Shown one piece after another: positions 9,030 through 16,857 of a stretch of 16,857 bases of DNA. The notes below the pieces were generated by a model that saw nothing but the letters and a program-made list of their open reading frames with translations, ran no database searches and was not told where the DNA came from. Numbering within the stretch: position 1 is the stretch's first letter; each line of letters begins with the position of its first letter. Source of the stretch: Jimgerdemannia flammicorona (Eukaryota > Mucoromycota > Endogonomycetes > Endogonales > Endogonaceae); NCBI GenBank assembly GCA_003990745.1, contig RBNI01003019.1, forward strand, positions 1 to 16,857. Reading direction: 5' to 3'. A program made the position numbers and the translations under genes.

Positions 9030-9032
<3 letters not shown>

Positions 9033-9080
<48 letters not shown>
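9033..9080 (+). repeat. Poly(A) tail at the 3' end of unit 2
   Basis: About 48 uninterrupted A residues directly follow the end of the terminal repeat. With the poly(T) at 1-17 on the other side, this shows that both units ended as polyadenylated RNA copies, as expected from target-primed reverse transcription. It is also the exact border between CpG-rich and CpG-poor DNA. Confidence 0.85.
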
Positions 9081-9082
<2 letters not shown>

Positions 9083-9277
9083 TGAGTTAGTGAGGAGGAA
9101 TGAGAGGGTGGGCAGGGGGTAGAAGGGAAGAGGGTGGCCCAAGGAGTGGCAGAGGCTGAGGTCAAGGAGAAATAGCTGTGGAAAATGCTTGAGAATATAG
9201 TAGCAGAGGAGCTGGGGGAAGAGGACTTCTGAGTTCTGAGTAAGAAGTGCTGGGATGAAATTCTGCATAGTGAGGAG

Positions 9278-9593
9278 GTGCCAAGAAAACTATGGAATGA
9301 GATAATAGTAGTATTGCTAGAGGCTGAGGATTATCAGATAGATGATGATAGAGAGGTAGTACTTCAGGCGATTGCAAATGACAGGGCAGCATATATGTAT
9401 ATAAGATCCAAAGAAAGGACTAGCAAGGTGACAAGTGGTGTACAAGGAGTACCAAACAGAGATGGAGATGGTGGATAGTGTGGATTGTCAGGAGATCTTG
9501 GAGGCATTGGAGGCTCAGCAGAGAGAGATGGATGAACTAGAGAAAGAGAGGAACCTTGATGTTGCTGGTGATGTAGTGAGTATAGAATTATAG
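9278..9593 (+). pseudogene. Decayed coding remnant, possibly end of a LINE ORF1
   Basis: Two short frames overlap. One runs 9278-9478. The second (9438-9593) is shifted relative to it and encodes a charged, coiled-coil-like run of Glu, Leu, Gln and Lys ending in a stop. Together they look like one coding region broken by an indel near 9440. It lies 36 bp upstream of an endonuclease-like start, the position expected for a LINE ORF1. No domain was recognised. Confidence 0.3.
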
Positions 9594-9628
9594 AGAGGAT
9601 GGCTTTTTTTCATATAATATTATTCAAT

Positions 9629-9975
9629 ATGAACAGTATAACTAGAATATCATCTTTAAATGTCAATAGGCTACAGAGAGCAGTGAGGCATCAAAATATC
9701 TTTGGATGGCTAAAGGGGACAGAAAACAGATCTATTTCTACTATAGAATATTGAGAGTAATAGAGACTTAAATGTTCTAGACTAACTAAACAAAGGAATG
9801 GGGTGATGTGGTTATTTGGCAAGAATATGTAGGTATTCTGATGAGAAAAGGTAAGGGGAATATTGGAGATATTAGATACTGAGAGAGCAGAGTAGTGTGG
9901 GAAGTTTGGAAGAGACCAGGCTAGAGGTCATTGATAGTTGGGTCTTGTTATTGTCCAGCAGAGGGGGGGGGAGAG
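9629..9975 (+). pseudogene. LINE-type AP-like endonuclease remnant
   Basis: From the ATG at 9629 the translation opens with ITRISSLNVNRLQ, matching the typical start of the endonuclease/exonuclease/phosphatase domain of non-LTR retrotransposons, where a SxNVNGL word is conserved. Further on (about 9934-9963) another frame gives IVGSCYCPAE, like the conserved VYAPA strand of the same domain. Stops and frame changes lie between the two, and no reverse transcriptase part follows. A degraded, 3'-truncated LINE is the best reading; the evidence is two short motifs. Confidence 0.4.
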
Positions 9976-10039
9976 AGTGGCATGAATTCAAGAGTTATGA
10001 GAGTATGGTATATTGATGGAGGTAGTACTCCAAATGAGT

Positions 10040-10335
10040 CAATTCAAATCAAATCCAGATTTGATTCATCACATGACAGTTTGATCTGAATCTCAAATCT
10101 GAAGTCATCCAAATCAACTCAGATTAATCTGAATTACCCCATCTGAATTACCCCATCCAAATCACCCATCTGAATTACCCTATCTGAACTACCCTATCTA
10201 AACCACTCAATCTGAATCATACAATCTGAATCCTCCAATTTGAATCCTCCAATTCAAATCCTCTAATTCAGATTCTTTGATCTGAATCCTTGTCTGAATC
10301 CTTCAACCAAATCCTCCAATCCAAATCCTCAATAT
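10040..10335. repeat. Degenerate minisatellite, about 13-14-bp unit
   Basis: Variants of AATCTGAATCCTCC and ATCTGAATTACCC recur head to tail, clearest from about 10122 to 10335. Upstream (10040-10120) related words appear in both orientations. The array is imperfect and AT-rich. There is no coding sign. Confidence 0.75.
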
Positions 10336-10353
10336 GACTTATATGCTAGATGC

Positions 10354-10425
10354 ATCCATATATACAATATATATATATATAAATACACATATAAACACAC
10401 ATACATACATATATAAATACATATT
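10354..10425. repeat. AT-rich microsatellite, (TA)n and CATA-like tracts
   Basis: Runs of alternating TA followed by AAACACACATACATACATAT-like sequence. It lies directly after the minisatellite. Confidence 0.8.
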
Positions 10426-10439
10426 GACAGATCAGTCTT

Positions 10440-12962
10440 CAACAGTTCACAGTATCAATAATACTTCAAGTCAAATATCCCTGATAGTTCTATATCTTCC
10501 ACACAATCCTCACTCCGAAATCTGGCAACATTGTGCTAAGATAGGAGATGATTTTATTTGTAATTATTGCAGGTAAAAAATTAAGATGCACCTATTGATA
10601 TAACTGACACTTTTGTTTGACATACACATGATATTGTTTCATCTACTCCCATAAACTGCACCAGCCAGAAGTTCAAAATGCTTGATGGTATGACTTTGAA
10701 CATATATCAATACATAAAAGACAAGTACTCTGACAAAATTAAAAAGAACACAGAGATAAATAAAATCAACATCCAAGCTATGGTGGGTACATTTATCTAA
10801 TTGTCTGACTATTTCTGTATCAACAACCCTGTTTAATCAAAAATATTTAGCCATACTCTTCAGCAGAATTTCAAAATCAGCTCATTCACTGGATTGTGTG
10901 TACAGACCAGCCATTTACAACCATTGAGAGTGATCAATTGTATAGTATCTTTGGCCTCCTCAAGCATGATTTATATTTGCCAAGTACTGATACTATTTGC
11001 AAAGATGTCCTAGAGGCCTATAGAAAGGAGTATAACAATCTCTGCCAGATACTTCAGATAAAATAAGGATAGTACCATGACCTTTACAAGCTGAATTATA
11101 TATATTTTTTTATAAAGAACTCACCAATTTAACCTCACATTCAATAAGCAGAATTTGGTAGGCAAAATTTCATTTACAATTAACACATAGACATCTCCCA
11201 ATGCAATTTCATTTCTGGACATTACTGGTCATTGGATTGACCTCAATTGGTAGCTTAAATCTCTCACCCTTGACTTTGTCAAACTTGCTGGCCCTCATTC
11301 TGGAGACAACATCACAGATGCTTTTATTAGTTATATTCAGGAGCTTGGGAATACAACTAAGGTAAAAAAAGGGGGGCTTGCCATCAGGTTGGCATTTTGA
11401 GAGAGATCCTAAAACAAACCAGATTTTATTGATTATTTATTTTCATATAAATTTGCTGACCAAATATTTCAAGTACAGATTTTGGCCATTATGATGGACA
11501 GTACCACAAACAACTCAACATTTTTCCAAGTTTTAGCAGCCAGCCTCAAATAGGAAAATGTGGCCTTTGGTAAAGAAAGCTGCTGTGTGCAATACCAGAC
11601 CCATATACTGAATCTTGCTATTTAGGACTATCTTATGTACATAGACAAAACATCTGAGAGAGGAGGGGCCCTGAGTATAATTTCCAAGCTGTACAAACTG
11701 ATTGTGTCAGTCTGATCATCTCCACAATAATGAGACAAATTTGCTATACAGTATAGGACAATCAGTTTAGCTCTGAAAGAGCTTATATTGGACATCTGTA
11801 TGCATTGGAACTCAATATTTGTAATGATCCAGCATGCACTGGAGTTTGCTGTAGTATGTGTTCTTTCTTCTTCAGTTGGCTGAAGCAACTTATTTCGATT
11901 TTTTTTTTAAAAACAAAAAACAAAAAAAGCCAATAGATTTAATGGTGGCTGCTAAAAAGAAAATACAGGACAAGGCTTTAGGTGAAAGTGAGTGAGACAT
12001 ACTTAGGAATATTGTCAGAGTTTTGGAAGTAAGTGGTAATTGCTCTGGCTCCATACTCATTTTGTCTGCCTCCACACAATACAATACCTCACTACATATA
12101 ACTACTAGTGTTTCAATGATTGTATGAAGGATATAGTCAAACAAATGACCCCAACAATAAGCTCTGCAATATCAGTATACAACCTTCTGATTGATCAGCT
12201 AGAGGACAAGCTCAAGGATAGGCTAGAGGGTTGTAGTGATTTATAGTTAAGCCCAGATCAGAGAGATGCTGTAGAGGTTGCTCTAAGCAAGCTCAGAAAA
12301 TACTACTCCAAAACAGATACTGCCATATACTCAATCAGTATAGATATGTTGACATGTGGCTATTGCCTCTCCCAAAACAGAGAAACTTCTGTAAAAACTT
12401 ACTCTCTTTTCTCTAAACAGTGCTAGACCCATACTTAAAGCTACAATACCACAAAGATCAGGGCTGGGAGTAGCACTTCATTGAGAGAACCAAGCAGGCT
12501 ATAATTGAGGTGTACTGGAAAAACTATATGCTGCCATAAGGTTCCAGCTGAAGTCCAGACAAATATACTGAGAGATCCCTCCTGTCTCACATTTACTTCA
12601 GCAGAAAGAAGAAGAGGGAGTCATCAGTGGAAGAGCTGCTGTCAATAGACAAACTTACCATTTACCTCACCAGCAACTGTATGATCCTGCTAGAGGACAT
12701 GGAGGTACTCAACTGGTGGAAGGTGGGTTATCAGGCAGGTGGGTTGTCAGGCAGGCATTGGGCCAATTTAATCTACCAATCTAACCACCACTCTACCCAT
12801 CAGGGCATGCAGCTGTATCAAATGGACTTCTCCAGTCTGTGTGGTATGGCTTGGGACTACCTGGCAATTTCTACCTCTAGTGCTCCCATCAAGTGGGTGT
12901 TCTCAGGTGGGGTGGATCTCATTGCCCCAAAGAGGTGTGTACTGAATGCTGAGACAATCTGA
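10440..12962 (+). pseudogene. Decayed hAT-family DNA transposase
   Basis: Fragments in several frames follow hAT order. A BED-finger-like start lies near 10513-10575 (EIWQHCAKIGDDFICNYC). WIVCTDQPFTTIES is near 10890. ISFLDITGHWIDLNW, with a stop soon after, and then LAGPHSGDNI lie near 11205-11310. A short ILAIMMDSTTNNS block is near 11480. DICMHWNSIFVMIQHALEF, like the DVxTRWNS block, is near 11790. YYSKTDTAIY is near 12300. The C-terminal dimerisation region is one open piece at 12627-12962, containing WW, MAWDYLAIS, SAP and VFSGG. In hAT enzymes this domain pairs the monomers for cut-and-paste transposition. Many stops and shifts show it is dead. Terminal inverted repeats were not found by eye. 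Confidence 0.7.
12627..12962 (+). pseudogene. hAT dimerisation domain, longest open piece
   Basis: 111 codons of the C-terminal hAT domain within the larger pseudogene. Recognisable words are LLSIDKL near the start, VLNWW in the middle, DYLAISTSSAP, VFSGGVDLI and a final ETI before the stop. VFSGG replaces the usual ERVFS region with Lys-Trp before it, where many relatives have Glu-Arg. The ATG at the start is internal to the ancestral gene. Confidence 0.75.
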
Positions 12963-13139
12963 GTGTATATATATCTGAAGTCTTGGTGGGGCTCAGGCTG
13001 CTAAAATTTGGTGAGTCCTAGAGGTTTGCAGATAAGTTGGTTGGTCTTGTGGAATATTTAACACCTTTCAAAAATAAAAGAAAAAAAAACCTAAGAACTT
13101 AGCTCAGAGTTTATGGCCCAAGTGGGGCAGTAATCAGCA

Positions 13140-13720
13140 GGATTGGTGGTGGAGGGAGTATATAAAATTTGCAGCCCTCTGCCAGCAGTAAGGGGCAGCC
13201 CCAAGCTATCAGTACCTGGGTTGGTGGGCAGGTCAGTGGGCAGGTCAGTGAGCATGGGGTCAGTAGAGAGAGCACACAAAATTTGCAGCCCTCTGCCAGC
13301 AGCAAGAGGCAGCCCCAAGCTATAAGTATCCAGGATGGGAGGTTGGCAGAGGGGGGGGGTAGGTGGAGAGAGTACATAAAATTTGTGGTCCTCTGCCAGC
13401 AGTGAGGGCAGCCCTAAGCTGTCAGTACCCAGGTCAGTGGATAGAGTTGATTGGCAGAGTTGGTGGACATGGGGTTGGCAGAGAGAGCATGCAAAATTTG
13501 CAGTCCTCCACTAATAGCTGGGGGCAGCCCCAAGCCACAAGTATCTAGAATGGGTAGGGCAGATAGAGAGAGCATGCAAATTTGTGACACCAGCAGCATG
13601 GGGCTCTCCCAGCAGCCTGTGTCCAGACCAGGAGTTGGTGGGGTTGGCAGAGGGAGTGTGCAAAATTTGTAGCCCTCTGCCAGCAGCATAGGGGCAGCCC
13701 CAAGCTGCCAAGGAGTCTAA
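13140..13720. repeat. Tandem array of 84-115-bp units
   Basis: Six imperfect units are marked by AAAATTT followed by GCAGCCCTCTGCCAGCAG and GGCAGCCCCAAGC. The AAAATTT word occurs at 13164, 13278, 13378, 13493, about 13577 and 13662, giving spacings of 114, 100, 115, 84 and 85. Small open frames here on both strands come from the repeat and are not genes. The array carries no CpG. Confidence 0.85.
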
Positions 13721-13726
13721 GTCTGA

Positions 13727-13826
13727 GTCAGAGAGTACTTCTGGCAGTCAGAGGGTACTTCTGGCAGTTGGAGGGCATTTTCAGTAGTCAGAGGGTGCTT
13801 CCAGCAGTCAAAGTCCACCATAGGTT
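13727..13826. repeat. 20-bp tandem repeat, about 4-5 units
   Basis: Units begin GTCAGAGGGTACTTCTGGCA at 13727, 13747, 13767, 13787 and partly 13807, with a few substitutions and a strict 20-bp period. It directly follows the longer-period array. Confidence 0.8.
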
Positions 13827-13989
13827 TGGGCTTTGTCACTAGTTCAGATCCCACAGACACCCTGGCTCTGTGCTGCAGCACTGTACTAGCAGCACTACAG
13901 AGCAGGACCAAAGGACCAGTAGGGTCTGGCATAATAGCTAAACTAGTGCTACAGAAGAGACACCCAGCTGCTAGCCCAATCTATATAAA
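13827..13989. other. No feature seen
   Basis: Unique, CpG-free sequence between the tandem repeats and the decayed minus-strand coding region. No motif or open frame of note was recognised. Confidence 0.5.
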
Positions 13990-15318
13990 ATGACTGCTAA
14001 ACCTCCATGAAAGAGCCTGACCCTCATGAAAGATTGCCTAACTCTCACAAAAACTACTCCACCTGCTGGTCCCAGGCCTTGATGTGCCTGTTATCTGTTG
14101 TGAGTGTAATGACTATTGTGTCCAAGCTCTCCTCAAAGGTGATAGTGCTGTAGTGATTGTGTGGTTGGAATAGAATGGCTGTGTTGACTGCAAATGGGAC
14201 CCTAAAACCATAGATGAGATTATATCAGACTCCACCACTATCCTCCCAGGTTGAGCCCTTCCTTTCCAGGACATAGAACATTACTAGAGTAATATTGTTA
14301 TCTATATATATGGGTAGAGAAACATTATGCCCAACATATCCTGATGTCATATGAGTATATAGTTGGATGAACCCTTGGTCCAGAACCTCATACTTCCAGG
14401 CTGTGCTGGTGGATGCCTGCTCTTGGTCCAGCCACAGGAGCCCTGGCTTGAAAACCTTCCAAAATGGATGGCATCTGGTCAGTTCTTTTTGTATGTGGGA
14501 GAGCAGAACCCCTCTGGACCACAGAAACCTCCTGGGCTGCAGCACCCAAAAAAAGCAGAGCTCCTCACCTTATACAGCATGCTAAATTGTACCAAGAATG
14601 TACATACAGCTATGCTGAGATCACTATCAAGCTGGCCTGCTATACACTCTACCAATCTGCTCAAAGAACCTCAGATTATAGCCACTATTGCTGCACAGGC
14701 TGTGTTATGCTCATACACAGTTTGCTCTTTGATGGTACTTCTAAAGTTTCAGTAGGGGTACAGAATCTTGTACATCCCTGGGTTTGTATCAAAAAGAGTA
14801 TGTTGGTGAAGAGTGTGATTATCTGGAGAGAACTAAAAAAAAGGGAGATGAGTGTGGGGGATTTTAGAACTCTGGAATCCACTCTTTGCCAGTGTTGCAG
14901 TATATCTAATTCTTGTCCAAATCTCCTCTCCTTGCTTTTTTCGCTCCCTCTTTCCTACTACTCAGTATTTGATACAATCCTTGCAAACCTCATTGATGTG
15001 GCAGTGAAGCTCATCACTGTAGAGATTCCTTACCACCATTGCAACCACCTCTCTGTATTTATTAATAATGATATGATTTTCTTTGTCATTGATTACTCCT
15101 ACTGACCAATGGACCTCTTGGTTGAGAATGATTGGCTCTGATTCGAATGTAGACCCCCAAGCCTTGATGATGATACCAGTACTGCTCATGCTGAACATCT
15201 TGCCCTCAAATTTCTCTATTTGATCAGACACCAGATATGATTGAACTTGGGTAACTTTGAACTCTCCTTTCCAATGGAACTGAGCCCTGATCTGAGGGGT
15301 CATGTAACATTTTAGCAT
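13990..15318 (-). pseudogene. Unrecognised decayed coding region
   Basis: Read on the minus strand, open pieces at 15318-14962 (118 codons) and 14545-14225 (106 codons) have normal protein composition, and protein-like sequence continues after the TGA at 14227-14225 towards about 13990. The pieces are in different frames and separated by stops. The first contains FHWKGEF-like and VHWSVGVI-like words, the second GYVGHNVSLPIYIDNN. I do not recognise a family. The outer end crosses the LTR start at 15303, so the original gene may have been cut by that insertion. It could be part of another transposon or a lost host gene. Confidence 0.35.
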
Positions 15319-15704
15319 AGTTTATTTCTTTTCTTTATCTTTCTTCAATATTCTACAATCTTCCAGTACTTTCTGAATGCTTAGAAATCCTTTCTTGGTG
15401 CCAAGCATCCTCTAGTACTTATTTAGCTAATTACTGAATATCCTGAAAACTTGTGAACTTTATTTGTCATTATTTGTCATCTTTGCCAAGAACTTTCCTC
15501 TTGGCATTTTCTTTTGATTTCTCAGATCCTTCTGGATCCTTCTTTCAGATCTTGTATAAATATCCCCTTTGTTCTCATGAATAAAGCCTCAGAATATTTT
15601 CTCTCAGAAATCCTTCGAGAACACTTAAATCCTTAGTATCTCTTTGAGCTACTTAGGACCACCAGAACTAGTCACTTTCTCATTTAGAAACTAGAACCAT
15701 TACA
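15303..15704 (+). repeat. 5' LTR of a Ty3/gypsy-type retrotransposon
   Basis: 402 bp starting TGTAAC and ending ATTACA, with five-base inverted ends (TGTAA/TTACA). A TATA box (TATAAATA, 15555-15562) and an AATAAA (15580-15585) lie in normal promoter and poly(A) order. A primer-binding site and gag follow. The second LTR is outside the window, so the borders are set from the end motifs and the gag position alone. Confidence 0.7.
15555..15562 (+). promoter_or_regulatory. TATA box in the LTR
   Basis: TATAAATA, about 150 bp before the LTR end, with AATAAA 18 bp downstream. The close spacing fits a short R region. Confidence 0.55.
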
Positions 15705-15706
15705 CT

Positions 15707-15722
15707 TGGTAGCAGTGGGTGG
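15707..15722 (+). other. Putative tRNA primer-binding site
   Basis: TGGTAGCAGTGGGTGG starts two bases after the LTR end. TGG is the complement of the tRNA CCA tail, and TGGTA resembles sites for initiator Met tRNA. The exact tRNA cannot be named from the sequence alone. Confidence 0.5.
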
Positions 15723-15771
15723 TTACACCTAGCCTTATCAAGACATCTCTCAAGATATCAGTCACAACACT

Positions 15772-16797
15772 ATGGAGGACAACAGGTGGAATCCTTCATA
15801 CAGTACCTATGGTCCAGGCAATACCTCATACCATCAGCAAGAAGAAGAGGAACAGAAAAACCCTACTCAGTCAAATGGGGTCATCAAGAGTCTTTTGCAG
15901 ACTACATTAGCTCAGATTGCTCAACTTCAAGAATGCATAGAAAGAAAGGAAAGCAAGGCCCCTGCTCATACCTCTGCACCTCCACTGATATCAATATATC
16001 TGACAGTAGTCACTATCAAGCCTCAGAAGCCCAACACCTTTGATGGTCAAAGAGGAGGACTGTCTACCAATGCCTGGCTTTTCCAATTGGAGCAATATGG
16101 AGAACTGACCAATTTGGAAGAAGCAACACTAGTCCAATTTGCCACCACACTTCTCTGAGGGAATGCTGCAATCTGGTGGCAAAATCATATCCAGAATACC
16201 AGATTCTCTGGCTGAATCAAGACCTGGGGTGAATTCTCTGATGCTATTCAAGGCCAATTCAAACCAGTCAACAGCACCAAGGCTGCACAAGACCACCTGG
16301 CAAATGTCAAACAACTTAAGTCTATGCAAGCATATAATGCACAATTCCTATCAATCCTGCTAGAATTACCACATGTCACTGAAGACAAGAAGGTCAACAA
16401 GTACATCTGAGGCCTGAAAGGTCAAACCCGAGTTCATGTTGAACTAGAAGAACCCAAGGACCTAGATACAGCAATGAAAATTGCTGATAGGTTTGATGTC
16501 ATCACCTATAGTCACTGCTTTGAACAGAAGAGACTGCCTTTCAACAACAACAACAACCACAGAAGGGAGGAATCCAAAGTCAGAACTGTTAGACCTGCCC
16601 CCATGGACCTAGACACCATTGACAAGAGCAAGAAAGACAAGCTTACACCCGAGAAAAAGGAGCACCTCAAGAAGGCTGGAGCCTGCTTCTTTTGCTGTCA
16701 GCCTGGTCACATTGCAACTAAATGTCCCAAGAAAACTGCCAAACCAAAGAGGATCCTGGTCCTGTCCAAAGACACTCAAGATCAATCAGTTGAATAA
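15772..16797 (+). pseudogene. Ty3/gypsy-type gag with three in-frame TGA codons
   Basis: A single frame of 341 codons from the ATG at 15772 to TAA at 16795 is interrupted by TGA at 16156, 16213 and 16408. Despite the stops, protein similarity carries straight through. The order is a Gln/Glu-rich start, a retrotransposon gag domain (WLFQLEQY, then NAAIWWQNH just after the first stop), VHVELEEP, PMDLDTID, and a CCHC zinc knuckle CFFCCQPGHIATKC (C-x2-C-x4-H-x4-C). Gag forms the particle and binds RNA. All three stops are TGA, which fits CGA (Arg) losing its CpG; there is no frameshift. The frame could run on towards protease after 16797, but the window ends. Confidence 0.8.
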
Positions 16798-16846
16798 GAA
16801 GTTGTACTCAATTTCATGTGAGTCAACCCCAAGGCCCAGATCCCTC

Positions 16847-16857
16847 TTTTTTTTTTT
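16847..16857. repeat. Poly(T) at the window end
   Basis: Eleven T residues close the window, as a T-rich run also opens it. Both may be contig edges at homopolymers. Confidence 0.4.

Larger units (their letters stand above)
8329..9032 (+). repeat. Terminal repeat (pLTR-like), 3' copy of unit 2
   Basis: A full 704-bp copy starting 31 bp after the ORF2 stop. It has the GC-rich block (8329-8528) and then the CACGTG-bearing body. It ends at TTATAATA and passes straight into poly(A). Position 8520 is A where the other copies have T, the one clear transversion noticed. The copy keeps CG at a site where two others have CA and one has TG. Confidence 0.85.
1..9080. mobile_element. Head-to-head palindromic pair of Penelope-like retroelements
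   Basis: Two units of the same retroelement face away from each other around 4524/4525. Features mirror exactly as x to 9049-x: ORF1 starts at 3914 and 5135, ORF2 ends at 751 and 8298, and the terminal repeats end at 17 and 9032. No indel between the arms was found, including at an 11-base homopolymer of G or C. The 182-bp centre (4434-4615) is single copy and sits in minus orientation. The outer ends are poly(T) on the left and poly(A) on the right, so both 3' ends point outward. Target-site duplications cannot be tested because the left flank is missing. The layout is seen directly; the Penelope-like assignment rests on the ORF2 reverse transcriptase motifs. Confidence 0.85.
4616..9080 (+). 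mobile_element. Retroelement unit 2 (plus strand), both frames open
   Basis: The order is 5' repeat truncated to 513 bp (4616-5128), ORF1 (5135-6295), -1 frameshift signal, ORF2 (6292-8298), complete 704-bp 3' repeat (8329-9032) and about 48 A residues. It overlaps the minus-strand unit by nine bases (TTTTTAAAC, 4616-4624), which both units share at the junction. Both frames are open, but the reverse transcriptase has a probably harmful substitution in motif B (see the ORF2 entry). Confidence 0.8.

Noticed and set aside
8329..9032. Hammerhead ribozyme in the terminal repeat
   Set aside because: I looked for the CTGATGA and GAAAC core words on both strands and found no convincing pair. The nearest, GATGAAGCC near 8688, lacks the rest of the core.
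1..9080. Palindrome as a fold-back sequencing or assembly artefact
   Set aside because: Arms from one molecule would be identical. Here they differ by many transitions, with sites where each arm has changed in its own way.
1..9080. Telomeric repeats expected for endonuclease-less Penelope-like elements
   Set aside because: No run of TTAGGG or similar was seen at either end or at the junction; the ends are plain poly(T) and poly(A).
10334..10576. An 80-codon open frame as a complete small gene
   Set aside because: Its first half is translated microsatellite. Only its end, the BED-finger-like part, belongs to the hAT remnant.
14464..15105. A 213-codon plus-strand open frame
   Set aside because: Its composition and lack of any motif suggest chance in a TGA-rich, CpG-free region. 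The minus strand looks more protein-like over the same stretch.

Overview
The window is eukaryotic and most likely fungal, probably a basidiomycete; that is an inference from the repeat families present, and no host gene was recognised. It falls into two parts with very different base composition. Positions 1-9080 are GC-rich and full of CpG. Positions 9081-16857 are purine- or AT-rich and almost without CpG (about ten sites by eye). The break lies exactly at the poly(A) that ends the first part.

Positions 1-9080 hold two copies of one retroelement, fused head to head into an almost perfect palindrome. Position x on the left mirrors position 9049-x on the right, with no indel seen over about 4.4 kb per arm and a 182-bp spacer. 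Each unit has a long terminal direct repeat (704 bp, or 513 bp in one truncated case), ORF1 (386 aa, Ala/Ser-rich with two Cys/His clusters), ORF2 (reverse transcriptase of the Penelope-like type, with no endonuclease domain seen), a second repeat, and an outward-facing poly(A). ORF2 has no useful ATG and lies in the -1 frame of ORF1. The ORF1 stop follows directly on a classic slippery heptamer and is followed by a stem-loop, so ORF2 is probably made as an ORF1-ORF2 frameshift fusion. The + unit keeps both frames open. The - unit has one TGA in ORF2.

The two arms differ almost only by transitions, mostly at CpG. At several sites one arm has CA and the other TG, so both decayed independently from an ancestral CG. 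This points to methyl-CpG deamination or a RIP-like process acting after insertion, and it argues against a fold-back artefact.

Positions 9081-16857 are a graveyard of older elements hit by the same process: a LINE-like remnant (about 9278-9975), an AT-rich minisatellite and microsatellite (10040-10425), a decayed hAT transposase (about 10440-12962), two tandem repeat arrays (13140-13826), an unrecognised decayed minus-strand coding region (about 13990-15318), and the 5' end of a Ty3/gypsy-type element (LTR 15303-15704, primer-binding site, gag with three in-frame TGA codons and a CCHC knuckle). The window begins and ends in homopolymer T, which may be contig edges.
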